Assembly (NCBI GenBank): GCA_933207985.1
Contig: OW240916.1
Location: 270,546,740-270,610,739 of the forward strand
Reading direction: 5' to 3'
Length of the DNA stretch: 64,000 bases
Source of the DNA: Pelobates cultripes
Lineage: Eukaryota; Chordata; Amphibia; Anura; Pelobatidae
Within the stretch, counting starts at the first letter, position 1; each line of letters opens with the position of its first letter. Below, piece by piece: positions 10,166 to 19,501 of the stretch. Both the position numbers and the translations under genes were made by a program. Below the pieces are notes generated by a model. It saw only the letters and a list, made by a program, of their open reading frames with translations. It was not told the origin of the DNA and searched no databases.

Positions 10166-11152
10166 CAGTAGTTATGTCAGTGTGTAACCAGAGGAGAGAG
10201 ACTGCAGTCCACTCCCCCTTCAACCAGGCAGGAACTGTAGCAGCTCTGAGGACAAGACTGGTACAGAGATGTGAACACAGGTGGTCTCTACATGTTCAGC
10301 ACTATGAAGCGGACAGCTTGGTGGCTTTTAATGCCGCCAGTTGTGACTTTCAGGATTGTTTAAAGGCATAATTTGCTAATGAAATTCATTTGGTTATTGA
10401 ATTAATTCAATAAACAAATGTAATTTGCAATTATGCAAATCGTGTATACTAGAATGTAAAGTATGAATGCATACCCTGGCAATCGTGCAAACACGTTGTG
10501 GCGGAACAGACCTCACCACGTGTTCTTGGAGGGGGCTGCTTGCCCGCCTCCTACCTTCTGACTATGGCCCTGGGATATATGGCATTTGAAAACACTATTT
10601 GTGCCCTGTGACAAAACTGGAGATTGTGCACAAATATGACTATTGTCCATATTTTTTATGATTCCCTTCGTTTGTTGCACTGTTTCCCATGTGTTTCATC
10701 TGTTGGTCTGGCTGGATAGACTACCAGACAAACTGTGGAGTTACTGGGTGGCCACCATTTCATGTATCAGAGGCACATGGTGAGAACAATGGATGAAGCA
10801 CATGGTGAGAACAATGGATGGTGGGCATTTTAACTCACAGACACTGTTTGGACTTTTCTACACGGTGCCATCTCGCCGGTATTTGGTGTACAATGACATT
10901 GTGCAGTAGTTTTAAACTATACAACAGGGGACACATTATACAGTAATTATTTTTCATATAGCCTGTATATGTTCTGCATTAAACTGTATCTTCCAAACTA
11001 CTGAACGGATCTGGGTGAATTTTGGATGTGGTTCACCCAGATTCCCCGGTTCTGAGGATATACTTTTTATAGGGTTATTGCATGTTTTGGGGTCCCTGTG
11101 ATATGTTTTATAATACTGTATTTCTCTGCCTGTGATAATTATATTAACCATT
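10166..11152. other. No gene recognised
   Basis: Intermediate-copy sequence with no assignable domain. It includes a short direct repeat (GCACATGGTGAGAACAATGG, twice near 10777-10818) and an AT-rich inverted stretch near 10375-10445. Confidence 0.5.
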
Positions 11153-11154
11153 GT

Positions 11155-11555
11155 GTTCAGTAATCGGCAGAGGGGAGGATTTTGTGTGGGAGTGTCTGTG
11201 TGTATTGTACGGATTGATTGGTTGGTTGTATTTCAAAACCCTGTGGGCAGTACTATATTTGTGGATTGTGAATAAAAGAGGCTGTATGTGCCAGTACAGT
11301 CAGTTCTGCTTGACCTCAAAACGAAGTGTCGTCTCGTTATTGGGGGAATTGGATTGTATGCTGATTGCCAGGAGTGTAAGCTGATTGTATGCTTTTCCTG
11401 TTCAGCTGCTTACAGCATTCATATTCTTGAGAGCATTCGTATGCTTCTCCGGTTTTGTGGTTGTGGTGTCTGCTGCAGTGCTTGGAGTCCTCAGGAAGCG
11501 CTAGGAGCATCCTTCAACGGAGGTACCCAGTCGGGGTGCCAGGTGATCCGTTACA
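11155..11555 (-). repeat. LTR-like repeat (TGTAACGG family), copy 2
   Basis: Minus-strand relative of the repeat at 13264: its complement begins TGTAACGGATCACC and shares CCGGAGAAGCAT, GAATGCTCTCAA and CTCCCACACAAAATCCTCCC. The far end meets CTCTGCCTGTGATA (left arm near 11125). In copy B the right arm TATCACAGGCAGAG is intact, while here about 8 nt of it are missing. No coding capacity is recognised. Confidence 0.5.
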
Positions 11556-11814
11556 CACGTGTGCCGACATTAAGGGAGTTATAACCAGTAGTGGAGACAA
11601 GCACTTTATTTTCTACATTTCAAACGATCAATTCAGTATATTCCAGAAAAGGTTGTCACAATTTATTGTCTTCTCAAATGTACACAGAAGGTTAATATTA
11701 CATGTTCATACATATTGTGATGATTCAAACTAGTAGCCACAAGTAAACGTTTCTACCTTTTAAAGAGACATTCCAAGTACCATAACAACTGCAGCTTTTT
11801 CTTGTGGTTTTGCG

Positions 11815-12565
11815 GCTAAGGTGCTGGTCTATGCCGTTGTTCTCTTTCGCCTTGACTACTACAATCCCCTTCTCAGTGGTCTTACGTGTTCCCAGATTGC
11901 ACCGCTACAATCTATAATGAATGCAGCAAGGAAGCTAATTTTCCTGTCTGCCCGCACCTCCCATGCCTCCCCCCTCTGTCAGTCCCTACATTGGCTTCCA
12001 GTTAGATATAGGGCTCAATTTAAGATTCTGGTGCTTGCTTACATGTCCCTACATAATGCTGCTCCACCCTACCTATCCTCCCTAATACACAAGTATGTCC
12101 CGCCGAGGCCTCTGTGCTCTGCCGAAGACATATGTCTGTCCTTTGCCTGTACTCCCACCTCTGATGCTCGCCTTCAAGATTCCTCCATTCTATGGAACTC
12201 CCTTCCCTTCTCCGTTAGACTTTCACCACCAGTCTCCACACCGTCAAAAAATCTTTGAAAACCCACTTCTTCAGGAAAGCATATAATTTAAACTGTTAGC
12301 AGGTTTTCATCACCCTCTCCCCCCATGGGTAAATACTTTTCTAGCAACCTACTTTGCTACCCCTACTTTTACCCTTTATGTCATTATACCCCACTCCCTC
12401 TAGAATGTAAGCTCATTGAGCAGGGCCCTCAACCCCTCTGTTCCCGTGCGTCCACTTGTCTGGTTACAATTACGTGTCTGTTAGTCCACTCACTGTACAG
12501 CGCTACAGAATTTTCTGGCGCTATATAAATAATAAAATAGTAATAATAATAATAATAATAATAAG
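11815..12565 (+). mobile_element. L2-like LINE, 3' end with (TAA)n tail
   Basis: Encodes the far C-terminus of a LINE reverse-transcriptase protein: RLDYYNPLLSGLTCSQIAPL, SLCQSLHWLPVRYRAQFKIL, YLSSLIHKYVPPRPL and SSILWNSLPFSVR. The 3' UTR ends with AGCGCTACAGAATTTTCTGG, GCGCTATATAAATAATAAA and a (TAA)n run, as in vertebrate L2-type LINEs. Strongly 5'-truncated, without catalytic RT motifs. The tail microsatellite is about 21 bp longer in copy B. Confidence 0.75.
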
Positions 12566-13263
12566 GTAATGGGTTCCAACAGTGTTTTGAAAATGGAGGA
12601 TTCGAAGCCCACAAAGACTGCTCAACACACTTGCTCATTACCCATATAAGTGTTAATACCAGGGATCTCAGAATCTGCTTCCACACACCCTTTACCCCTC
12701 AGATGTTAATTGCCTCCAGAATTCTTTGAATGCAATCGATGGCCAGGGGATCATGGGAGTTGTAGTACAGAAACATATTTTTGCGACAGAGTTAGAGATA
12801 CCTGATTTATACACCTTGCAATGCAATACTCTAAACATTGGGGTATAGCACAATCCAGCTGTGTCAACTCATTGCAGGTCTATCAGTGAAGCCAAACAGC
12901 TGAAGACATGAACTCTGCCAAAAAGCCGCATGCCATGAAAACCACTGCAATGAGTGGGTAATGGATGCACAATTTGTATTTTGTGAGATGTGAGTGACCT
13001 CTAGTGGTAAAATTTTAAATATATCTGTGCAAGTAATGAAAACTAAGAATGGTATAGATATTTAAAAGAAATCTTGTTTTGGTCCCTTTCTGAAATATAC
13101 TGGATTATACATGAAGCGCCCAGCACTGACCGGGCCCCCTGACAATCCATACCCATGGATTGATGGGCCCGGTCGCAGCTGCGACCCCAGTGACCACGGT
13201 ATGTATGCCACTGTATGTGTGTCTGTCAGTGTGTGTGTCTGTCAGTAAGTGTGTGTGTGTCTG
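12566..13263. other. No gene recognised; contains a hairpin and a GT-rich tract
   Basis: Unassigned repeat DNA. At about 13127-13174 GACCGGGCCCC and GATGGGCCCGGTC form an imperfect inverted repeat with further pairing of AATCCAT and ATGGATT. A TGTGTCTGTCAG microsatellite occupies 13203-13262. Confidence 0.5.
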
Positions 13264-13645
13264 TGTAACGGCACCCCCAGGCATAAAAGGGTTAAACCGC
13301 CGTTTAGTAGATCTTCCTTTTCCAGAGACACAGGCAGCTACTGTAGACACCAATCCACCGAACCGGAGAAGCATTTGAATGCTCTCAAACATACGAATGC
13401 TGTAAACAGCCGAATAGGAAAAACCATACGAATAGGTTTACACTCCTAGCAGTCGAACTGGAACAGCATACAATAAATCCCCCCAGAACGAGACAAGGCT
13501 CTGTTTTGAGGGTCAAGCAGGAACAGACAGAGCTGTGGGTTTATTGTTCTTATATACACATTAGTACCACCCACAGGGTTTTGGAAAACAGCCAATAAAC
13601 TTGTACAATACACTCAGACACTCCCACACAAAATCCTCCCCTCTT
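13264..13645 (+). repeat. LTR-like repeat (TGTAACGG family), copy 3
   Basis: Plus-strand copy starting TGTAACGGCACCCCC and ending at CCTCCCCTCTTCCTGTG, exactly where the terminal stem begins in the other two copies. The YR-element sequence starts directly after it, so the second stem arm is lost. The nominal start codon of the recombinase frame at 13601 falls inside this repeat. Confidence 0.5.
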
Positions 13646-13656
13646 CCTGTGTCCTC

Positions 13657-14395
13657 CTTACGGGAGCATGCAGCTTCGGTGGCATCGGTGGAAAGCAGTT
13701 TAGTGGCTCTTTCCTTTCTAATGCGTTGTATGGGGTGGGAGGACGTTTCAAAAGAGTTTGTGGTCCAGAGGGTGCTTCGGGGATGGAGGAAGGAAAGGGT
13801 TCCTGATTGTAGGCGGCCGGTGTCCGTCCACCTATTGGATGCTCTGTGTGGTGTTCTCTCTGCAGTGTGCTTCTCCACCTTCGAGGTGCTGCTTTTTCGG
13901 GTGGACTTTTCTCTGTGTTTTTACACCGCACTGCGGATAGGAGAGTTGGTGGCCGTATCGGCTAGGGCTCCGTCATCTCTTCGGAGGGGGGACGTTCGCA
14001 CAGGGCAGAGGGGAGTGGAGGTTTTCGTTCAGAAGTCCAAAACAGATCAGTTAGGACGGGGGAGGTCACTTAGCATTGGTGCTACTGGGGGTAGGTGGTG
14101 TCCGATGGCGCTGGTAGGGCAATATGTACGTTTACGGCCAGAAGCAGCGGAGTCCTTCTTGCTTCACGCAAATGGGTCAGTCTTAACTCGGTCTCAGTTC
14201 TCCAGTGTTTTTAAGGCTGGTTTGCAGGCTTTGGGTATAGAGGATAAGGGATACTCTCCCTACTACTTCTGGATTGGTGCAGCAATGCAGGCGCGGCAGG
14301 TAGGGCTGTCCAATGCTGCAATTCAGTGCATGGGTCGATGGGATTCCCGCAGGTTTCAGTTGTATATTCGTCCTCATCTGTTAGGCTTTTGGTAG
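13657..14395 (+). pseudogene. Tyrosine recombinase of YR retrotransposon (catalytic box degraded)
   Basis: Recombinase that would insert the circular DNA copy. It is open through 264 codons counted from an ATG at 13601, but the first ~19 codons come from the neighbouring LTR-like repeat, so the true start is lost. In that numbering Arg112 (YTALRIGELV) is the first catalytic Arg, Lys147 (QKSKTDQ) the beta-hairpin Lys, and Tyr255 (GRWDSRRFQLYIRP) the nucleophile. The His-x-x-Arg box, which should precede IGAA, reads YYFW (221-224), so both conserved residues are gone. Copy B keeps Arg before MGRWDSRR where this copy has Cys243. Confidence 0.85.
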
Positions 14396-14421
14396 TTATG
14401 ATGTGTTTTTTTTCTCTACAG

Positions 14422-14975
14422 GTTCCCCCTGGTATGTTTGGATCATCAGTCACTCCTTTATTTAATGGGCCGCTAGGTGTGCCGAGCAGAGACCATACGG
14501 CCGGAATCTAGGGCTCCCGCATGAGCAGGTTAGGGTTCGATGGTGGGGGATACGGGGTTTGGGGTGGCACCAAGTGTATCCGGAGTGTGTTGCGCTCCGT
14601 CGCTTAGTGACCGAGTCAGTGGTTCTGGTGCTTCATGCCGGGTGGAATGACTTGGGACGGTGCTGTGCAGTGGATTTGATTTATGCTTGCAAGCACGACT
14701 TGGCTCGCTGTATGGCACTTTTCAGCAAGGTCACACTGGTGTGGTCTGAAGTCATTCCTCGTCCAGCTTGGGGGGCGCTGCCACATGCCAGGGGGGTGGA
14801 GCGTGGCAGGCGACGGTTCAACATGACGATTTCACGTTTTGTGCGTAGGCTGGGTGGCTTTGTAGCTGGAAGGGAACAACTCAAACCTAATGAGGGCTGA
14901 TGGGGTCCACCTAAACGAAATTGGGTTGGATATATTTAATTTGGGATTACAGTCAGCCATTGAACAGGCGCTGGC
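14422..14975 (+). pseudogene. SGNH-hydrolase-like domain of YR retrotransposon
   Basis: Accessory esterase-like domain found in some vertebrate YR elements; its role in transposition is not known to me. Block I reads YVWIISHSFI then a stop, followed by WAARCAEQRPYGRNLGLP. Block III reads VLVLHAGWNDLG (usual GGND changed to GWND). The final block is MRADGVHLNEIGLDIFNLGL (Asp and His of the DxxH motif present) near 14892-14950, in a different frame. TTTTTTTCTCTACAG just upstream (to 14421) resembles a splice acceptor, so this domain may have been expressed from a separate exon. A stop and frame changes make it a pseudogene. Confidence 0.7.
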
Positions 14976-15149
14976 TTCGGGGGGAAGCAGTCCTCTCCAG
15001 GGATAGGGGATCGGCTGCGGTGGCGGTTTGTCCTTTGCCAGCAAGTGGAACGGAGAGCAGTGCCCGGACGGGCTTGGGGAGTCGCAGCCTGGTCTGGTTG
15101 AGGACGGACTTCAGGCTGAAGAGGCTCTGGAAGAATTAAGTTATGTTAG

Positions 15150-15180
15150 CTGTCTGCTGGGAAAATCCAGCAGTCGACAG
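15150..15180 (+). ncRNA. Conserved 3'-end stem-loop of YR element
   Basis: CTGTC-TGCTGG, loop GAAAAT, CCAGCA-GTC-GACAG: a 6-bp upper stem, a 3-nt bulge and a 5-bp lower stem. The same fold occurs at 15686, 56121, 56619 and, in the other YR element, at 48311, where a C-G pair is replaced by T-A. Confidence 0.55.
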
Positions 15181-15219
15181 TTGGTTTACGTTATGCTGGC
15201 TTAATAATAAAAGCTGTGG

Positions 15220-15265
15220 CCGTTTCCCCCCAGTAACTCACAGACAACCAAAATGTGGGTAACGG
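15220..15265 (+). promoter_or_regulatory. Putative recombination site with invertible core (orientation 1)
   Basis: CCGTT...GGGTAACGG arms enclose a core reading CCCCAGTAACTCACAGACAA. The second terminal repeat carries the reverse complement of this core (TTGTCTGTGAGTTATTGGGG) between equivalent arms. Inverted arms round a short core resemble a tyrosine-recombinase crossover site. Confidence 0.5.
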
Positions 15266-15561
15266 AAGGTAAAGTGAGAGGGTCAGCAGTCAAGGCCAAC
15301 CCCCGGAGTGGATAAGGAGGGGGAGCATGACTGCTGCCCGGAGAGGTTGGCATGGCAACAAGTGGATACAATGTTTGGGATGCACCTGGACCGGGGACAC
15401 TGGGTAATATTTACCAGACCACTGGAGAGCACGTTGAGGGAACCTGGCAGTGCTGTTTCCCGCCCACTCTCCCTGGGTTGGTGTGAACACGGGATATGTT
15501 ATTGTTATATGTGATGTGTTTGGTTTGGTTTCTTTCTTCTGTTTATTTTTTCACAGCTGCA

Positions 15562-15840
15562 GTTTGTCCTTCGCCAGCAAGTGGAACTGAGAGCAGTGCC
15601 CGGACGGGCTTGGGGAGTCGCAGCCTGGTCTGGTTGAGGGCGGACTTCAGGCTGAAGAGGCTCTAGAAGAATTAAGTTATGTTAGCTGTCTGCTGGGAAA
15701 ATCCAGCAGCTGACAGTTGGTTTAAGTTATGCTGGCTTAATAATGAAAGCTGTGGCTGTTGCCCTTACGCACAATTTGGTTGTCTGTGAGTTATTGGGGG
15801 GGAAGGGTAACGGAAGGTAAAGTGAGAGGGTCAGTAGTCA
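15562..15840 (+). repeat. YR-element 3' terminal direct repeat, second unit
   Basis: Second copy of the terminal repeat, preceded by TTTTTTCACAG. Its stem-loop is at 15686-15716. Its arm-bounded segment at 15756-15813 lies in the opposite orientation to that of the first unit and in the same orientation as the single-unit end of the other YR element at 48393-48436. Confidence 0.85.
15756..15813 (+). promoter_or_regulatory. Putative recombination site with invertible core (orientation 2)
   Basis: Arms CTGTTGCCC and GGGTAACGG enclose the core in the orientation opposite to 15220-15265. The longer spacer here retains TTAC/GTAA-type inner arm sequence that is shortened in the first unit. Confidence 0.5.
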
Positions 15841-16203
15841 TGTCAGATATGTTGTGATAACTGGATCATAGGAGCAGCATACTGCAACTATCTGCACAAA
15901 CCACCACTATTTGGGGAAACTGGACATATGAACAGACTTCTCTGGTATTGGATGACAGTACTAAGGCAGGAGAGATGTATCTGAAGGAGCAAGCACAGTA
16001 TGCAATCAGGAACTATTTAATAGGTCAGATCAGGCAGCACAGAATCAAAGACAAAGCAAGGGTAAAATATCAAGCAAGCTATAGTAGTACTAATGATTTT
16101 TACAACATAGCTCTCTAACACCTTAACAGGGTTACAGAGCTATGTTAGTCCAATAAAAAAAATGTATCATTGCAAACTGCAATACTCTGGTATTTTGGCA
16201 TCT

Positions 16204-16237
<34 letters not shown>
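15841..16237. other. No gene recognised; ends in an (AT)n tract
   Basis: Unassigned sequence. TAGCTCTCTAACACC and AGAGCTATGTTAGT near 16110-16148 form a short inverted pair. An (AT)n run at about 16206-16236 precedes the leader motif. Confidence 0.5.
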
Positions 16238-16242
<5 letters not shown>

Positions 16243-16486
16243 AGGCGGGGCCTGAAGTTGTGGGAGGGGCTATGTCCCTTTAAAAAGCGACTCCCCCTCC
16301 TACCTAACTTACCTACTGGTCCAGACGGGCTTTTGGACTCCCGGTTTCCCTGCGTGGTTTCAGTTGCAGTCTTCAGCTCCTACTGACAGCTTGCCAGCTG
16401 CCTCGCTCCAAGGAATCACGCGGCCGCCCTTCCAGCTCGTTTCCCCGCCTAACTGAGTGGGCAGACCGGTATCATTGTACCAGTCT
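16238..16486 (+). repeat. YR-type 5' leader motif, copy at 16238
   Basis: Begins TTGGAAGGCGGGGCCTGAAG and continues with TTGTGGGAGGGG and TCCCTTTAAAAAGCG, a possible TATA-like promoter. Related leaders start at 24817, 29355 and 43766, and on the minus strand near 36885. The copy B version (57174) lacks about 25 nt covering the TTGTGGGAGGGG block. Confidence 0.5.
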
Positions 16487-17141
16487 GCAGCATACAGGGC
16501 CAGATTAAGAGCCCAGTGTACCTGGTGCTGACAATTATGACGGGCCTAATTACAGAATCATATCCACCAAAAACAATAAAACACTCCCAAGCATCATGTA
16601 TCTGATGGAGATGGTGCTGGAGAGAAAGAAAACAGCAGCTATAAGAAAACACATACCCTAGGCTAATCTCTCTAATTTATGTTTTCAGCTTTCAAGTAAA
16701 TCCATAACCCCTAACAGCAACGTCCAATCAAGCAGGAAGTCAATGGGCTCGGTAAAAGGGTTTGCCACTGACACAAATCACGTAACCTGCCAAAACGGGT
16801 AAACATGCCCAAAAAGAGGACATGTCTGCTCAAAGAATTAGAAGGCCAGCCTGACATAAATGCATGTCAGGCTGCCTGCCAATCATGCAGCTGGCCAACT
16901 AAGGGCATACTATGCAGACAGCACTCTGAGTTTGGCATAAATGCATCTAATGATGCGCTCACTCAATGCTTTCTAAGGACTGTCCCCTAGCACTCGCTGG
17001 TCCACTTGTCTCCTTACCTTCTTACTAGCAGGCAGAAGCTCCTGGTATATGGTCTGGGACAGAGAAAAGCTGTATGTAGTGAGTGTAGAAGAAAGTGAAC
17101 ATGCAACAGTGTTAGAGAGACCAAAGTCAGCATTACCTTAA

Positions 17142-17623
17142 AGGATCACTATAGGGTCAGAAACACAAATATGAATTCATGACCCTATAGTGTTAACACC
17201 ACCATCTAGCCCCCCCCTGGAACCCTCTTGCCTCCATAAATATAGCAAAATCTATATTCAAGCCTGAAGCTGTAACTCTGCATGCTGTTAGACTCATAAA
17301 AACAAGCAGTCTGCTGACATCATTAGAAGTGGTGGCCTGATCCAATCACAGTGCTTCCCCATATCTCTATGAGGAAAGTTCAGTGTCTGCATGCAGAGGG
17401 AGGAGACACTGAATGTTTGGATGTATTTTAGGCAGCCATGACCCAGGAAGGATCTCTAACAGTCATCTAAGGAGTGGCCAGTGAAGTTATCACTAGGATG
17501 TAATGTAAAGACTGCATTTTCTCTGAAAAGACAGTGTTTACAGCAAAAAGCCTGACGGTAATGATTCTACTCACCAGAACAAATTCAATAAGCTGTAGTT
17601 GTTCTGGTGACTATAGTGTCCCT
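17142..17623. mobile_element. TTAA-flanked MITE nested in hAT element
   Basis: A 482-bp non-coding element between TTAA at 17138-17141 and 17624-17627. Termini are AGGATCACTATAGGGTCAG on the left and, complemented, AGGGACACTATAGTCACC on the right. The TTAA target suggests mobilisation by a piggyBac-type transposase; no gene is present. Confidence 0.7.
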
Positions 17624-17875
17624 TTAACTATATTCATTGTCAGCCAGTCCACACAAGTTTTGTTCCCATACATCCCACTTAAGTTTCCATACTTAATTAA
17701 GAGTATGTGAAAAGTAGTTAGGGTTGCCACCTTTCTTGGAAAAACATACCGGCCTTACTCATTTGCATAATTAAATATGTATGGATGACATCACATGATG
17801 TAAATGACAAGGAGTGACATAAGAGAAAATGCTGTAAAATCACGAAAAAACTACTTAGTTTGATTCTGCTGTATA

Positions 17876-18860
17876 GATGGATTCCTCCCAGTGCCCCCAT
17901 GTCTCCCAGTGCCCCCATGACTCAGTGCCCCCATGTGTCGATTACTCCAGGTCTCAGTGTTCCTATGTATCAGTGTCTCAGTGCCCCATGTCTCCCAGTG
18001 TCGTGTCCCCAGGTCTCCCAGTGATCCTATGTATCACAGTGTCTCAATGCCCCATGTCTCTCCGTGTCCCCATGTATCCCAGGGTCCCCATGTCACTAGG
18101 ACTCTAGGAAGACACGGGGAGACCTAGGGACATGGAGACACCAGTGACACTGGGAGACCAGGGGACTCTGGCTGGGACACATGGGGACAATGGGAAAATA
18201 GGGGACACTTGAAGACATGGGGATACAGACACTAGAGACACTGGCTGGGGGACATGGGGACATTGAGACATGGGGCACTGGGAGACATGGGGACACAGAG
18301 ACACCAGGGCCACAGACACTAGGGATGCTAGCTTGGAGACATGGGGACATTGTGACACTTGAGGCAATGAGAGACACGGAGGCAATGAGAGACACGGAGG
18401 CACTAGAAGACATGGGGACAGTGAGACACTGGCAGACTGGGGGCACTGGGAGACTAGGGGTCACTGAGAGACTAGGGGGCACTGAGACACCAGGGACACT
18501 GGCTGGGAGACATGGGGACACTGTGTCCCCATGTGTCTGTGTCATAGTATCTCCCAATGTCCCTTAGTGTCTCAGTGTCTGCCATAATGTCTCCCAGTGT
18601 CCCTTAGTGTCCCAGAGTCTGCCATAATGTCTCCCAGTGTCCCTTTGTGCCTCAGTATCTGCCATAATGTCTCCCAGTGCCCCTTAGTGTCTCAGTGTCT
18701 GCCATAATGTCTCTCAGTGTCCCTTAGTGTCTGCCATAATGTCTCCCAGTGTCCCTTAGTGTCTCAGTGTCTGTCATAATGTCTCCCAATGTCCCTTAGT
18801 CTCTCAGTGTCTGCCATAATATCTCCCAGTGTCCCTTAGTGTCTCAGTATATGTATCCTT
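17876..18860. repeat. Minisatellite that switches strand twice
   Basis: Degenerate repeats built from GTGTCTC, CCCAGTGTC and CATGTCTCCCAGTG. Roughly 17880-18100 reads on one strand, 18100-18520 reads as the complement (GGGAGACATGGGGACACTG), and 18525-18860 returns to the first strand with a ~40-bp unit containing GTCTGCCATAATGTCTCCC. Ser/Val/Pro-rich frames here are repeat artefacts. Confidence 0.85.
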
Positions 18861-19317
18861 GCAGCCTGTCCCCCCATCCCTTACTTCCCTGAGCTGTAGG
18901 CTGTCTCTGCAGGGTGGGAGTTGCTGTCTGGACTCTCTGTAGCTGCACCCCTGCAGATCAGTGAGTATAGATAGGCAGAGAGGGATATGCTGGAACTTCC
19001 TATCCCTGCCTCTCTCCACATACAGCGACCCCTACTGGCCAGTGCTGGTATTGCGGAGTAATCTCTTGTTTATACTGATAAAAATACCAGCATTTGTATT
19101 GCCAGTATCACTGCAATACCAGCACCGCCCCAAATACTGGCTGTGGCAATAAAATAAAAGCCAGGTGGAATCCCTAAGAGTAGTGTGTGAAAAAAAAAAA
19201 ATGTTAAAAAAAAAAAAATGTTTTTTTTTTTTTTTAAATCAATGGGCCTATTCCATGGGCCTGGGCCTGGAGCTGCAGCTCCATCAGCCCCTATGTTAAT
19301 CCGGCCCTGGCAGCATA

Positions 19318-19501
19318 GGTGTAATTTTTCAGGGTAGCAGACAGCAGGGTTACTTGAAGAATGTGTAACTTTATTTTGCATTTCTCTACTATAAGAAAGA
19401 AGTTTCTCATTAGCAATTTGCAAATCCTGCATGCCTTGTGAGAGTATTTCAACTCTGTGGGTTAAAGAGGTAATTTGGGAATTCACTTCTGCTGGTTCCA
19501 T
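19318..19501 (-). pseudogene. gag: gag N-terminus of LTR element (truncated)
   Basis: About 60 residues beginning MEPAEVNSQITSLTHRVEIL, then a short helical stretch (MQDLQIANEKLL). This resembles the N-terminus of Ty3/Gypsy gag proteins in composition and position. The truncation coincides with the site where the hAT element later inserted. No capsid or knuckle sequence remains. Confidence 0.5.

Larger units (their letters stand above)
15026..15290 (+). repeat. YR-element 3' terminal direct repeat, first unit
   Basis: Matches 15562-15840 from GTTTGTCCTT through GTAACGGAAGGTAAAGTGAG. It contains a stem-loop at 15150-15180 and, at 15220-15265, a segment that is inverted relative to the second unit. 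TAATAATAAAAGC is a possible polyadenylation region. Confidence 0.85.
13650..15845 (+). mobile_element. YR retrotransposon 3' part: recombinase, SGNH domain, split terminal repeats
   Basis: The 3' half of a DIRS/Ngaro-like element: tyrosine recombinase, then a separate SGNH-hydrolase frame, then two direct repeats (15026-15290 and 15562-15840) separated by about 270 bp. Direct repeats bracketing the 3' end fit the split-repeat ends of Ngaro/PAT elements better than the inverted ends of DIRS1. RT is absent here. The copy B equivalent is at 54628-56780. Confidence 0.8.
16495..19309. mobile_element. Non-autonomous hAT-type element, copy A only
   Basis: 2815 bp bounded by terminal inverted repeats CAGGGCCAGATTAA and (complement of right end) CAGGGCCGGATTAA. 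It is flanked by the perfect 8-bp repeat GCAGCATA at 16487-16494 and 19310-19317. Copy B has the uninterrupted target with one GCAGCATA near 57393-57400. TIR form and 8-bp duplication indicate the hAT superfamily. No transposase is encoded. The interior holds a nested TTAA-type element (17142-17623) and a long minisatellite (about 17876-18860). Confidence 0.93.

Noticed and set aside
9596..10223. Cys/Val/Tyr-rich open frames on the minus strand
   Set aside because: They translate the CA/TATA microsatellite and have no domain or start context.
13561..13931. Two 105-residue minus-strand frames opposite the recombinase
   Set aside because: Antisense shadows; the plus-strand frame has clear recombinase motifs.
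18096..18567. Ser/Pro/Val-rich and Thr/Gly-rich frames on both strands
   Set aside because: Translation of the minisatellite; periodicity comes from the DNA repeat.
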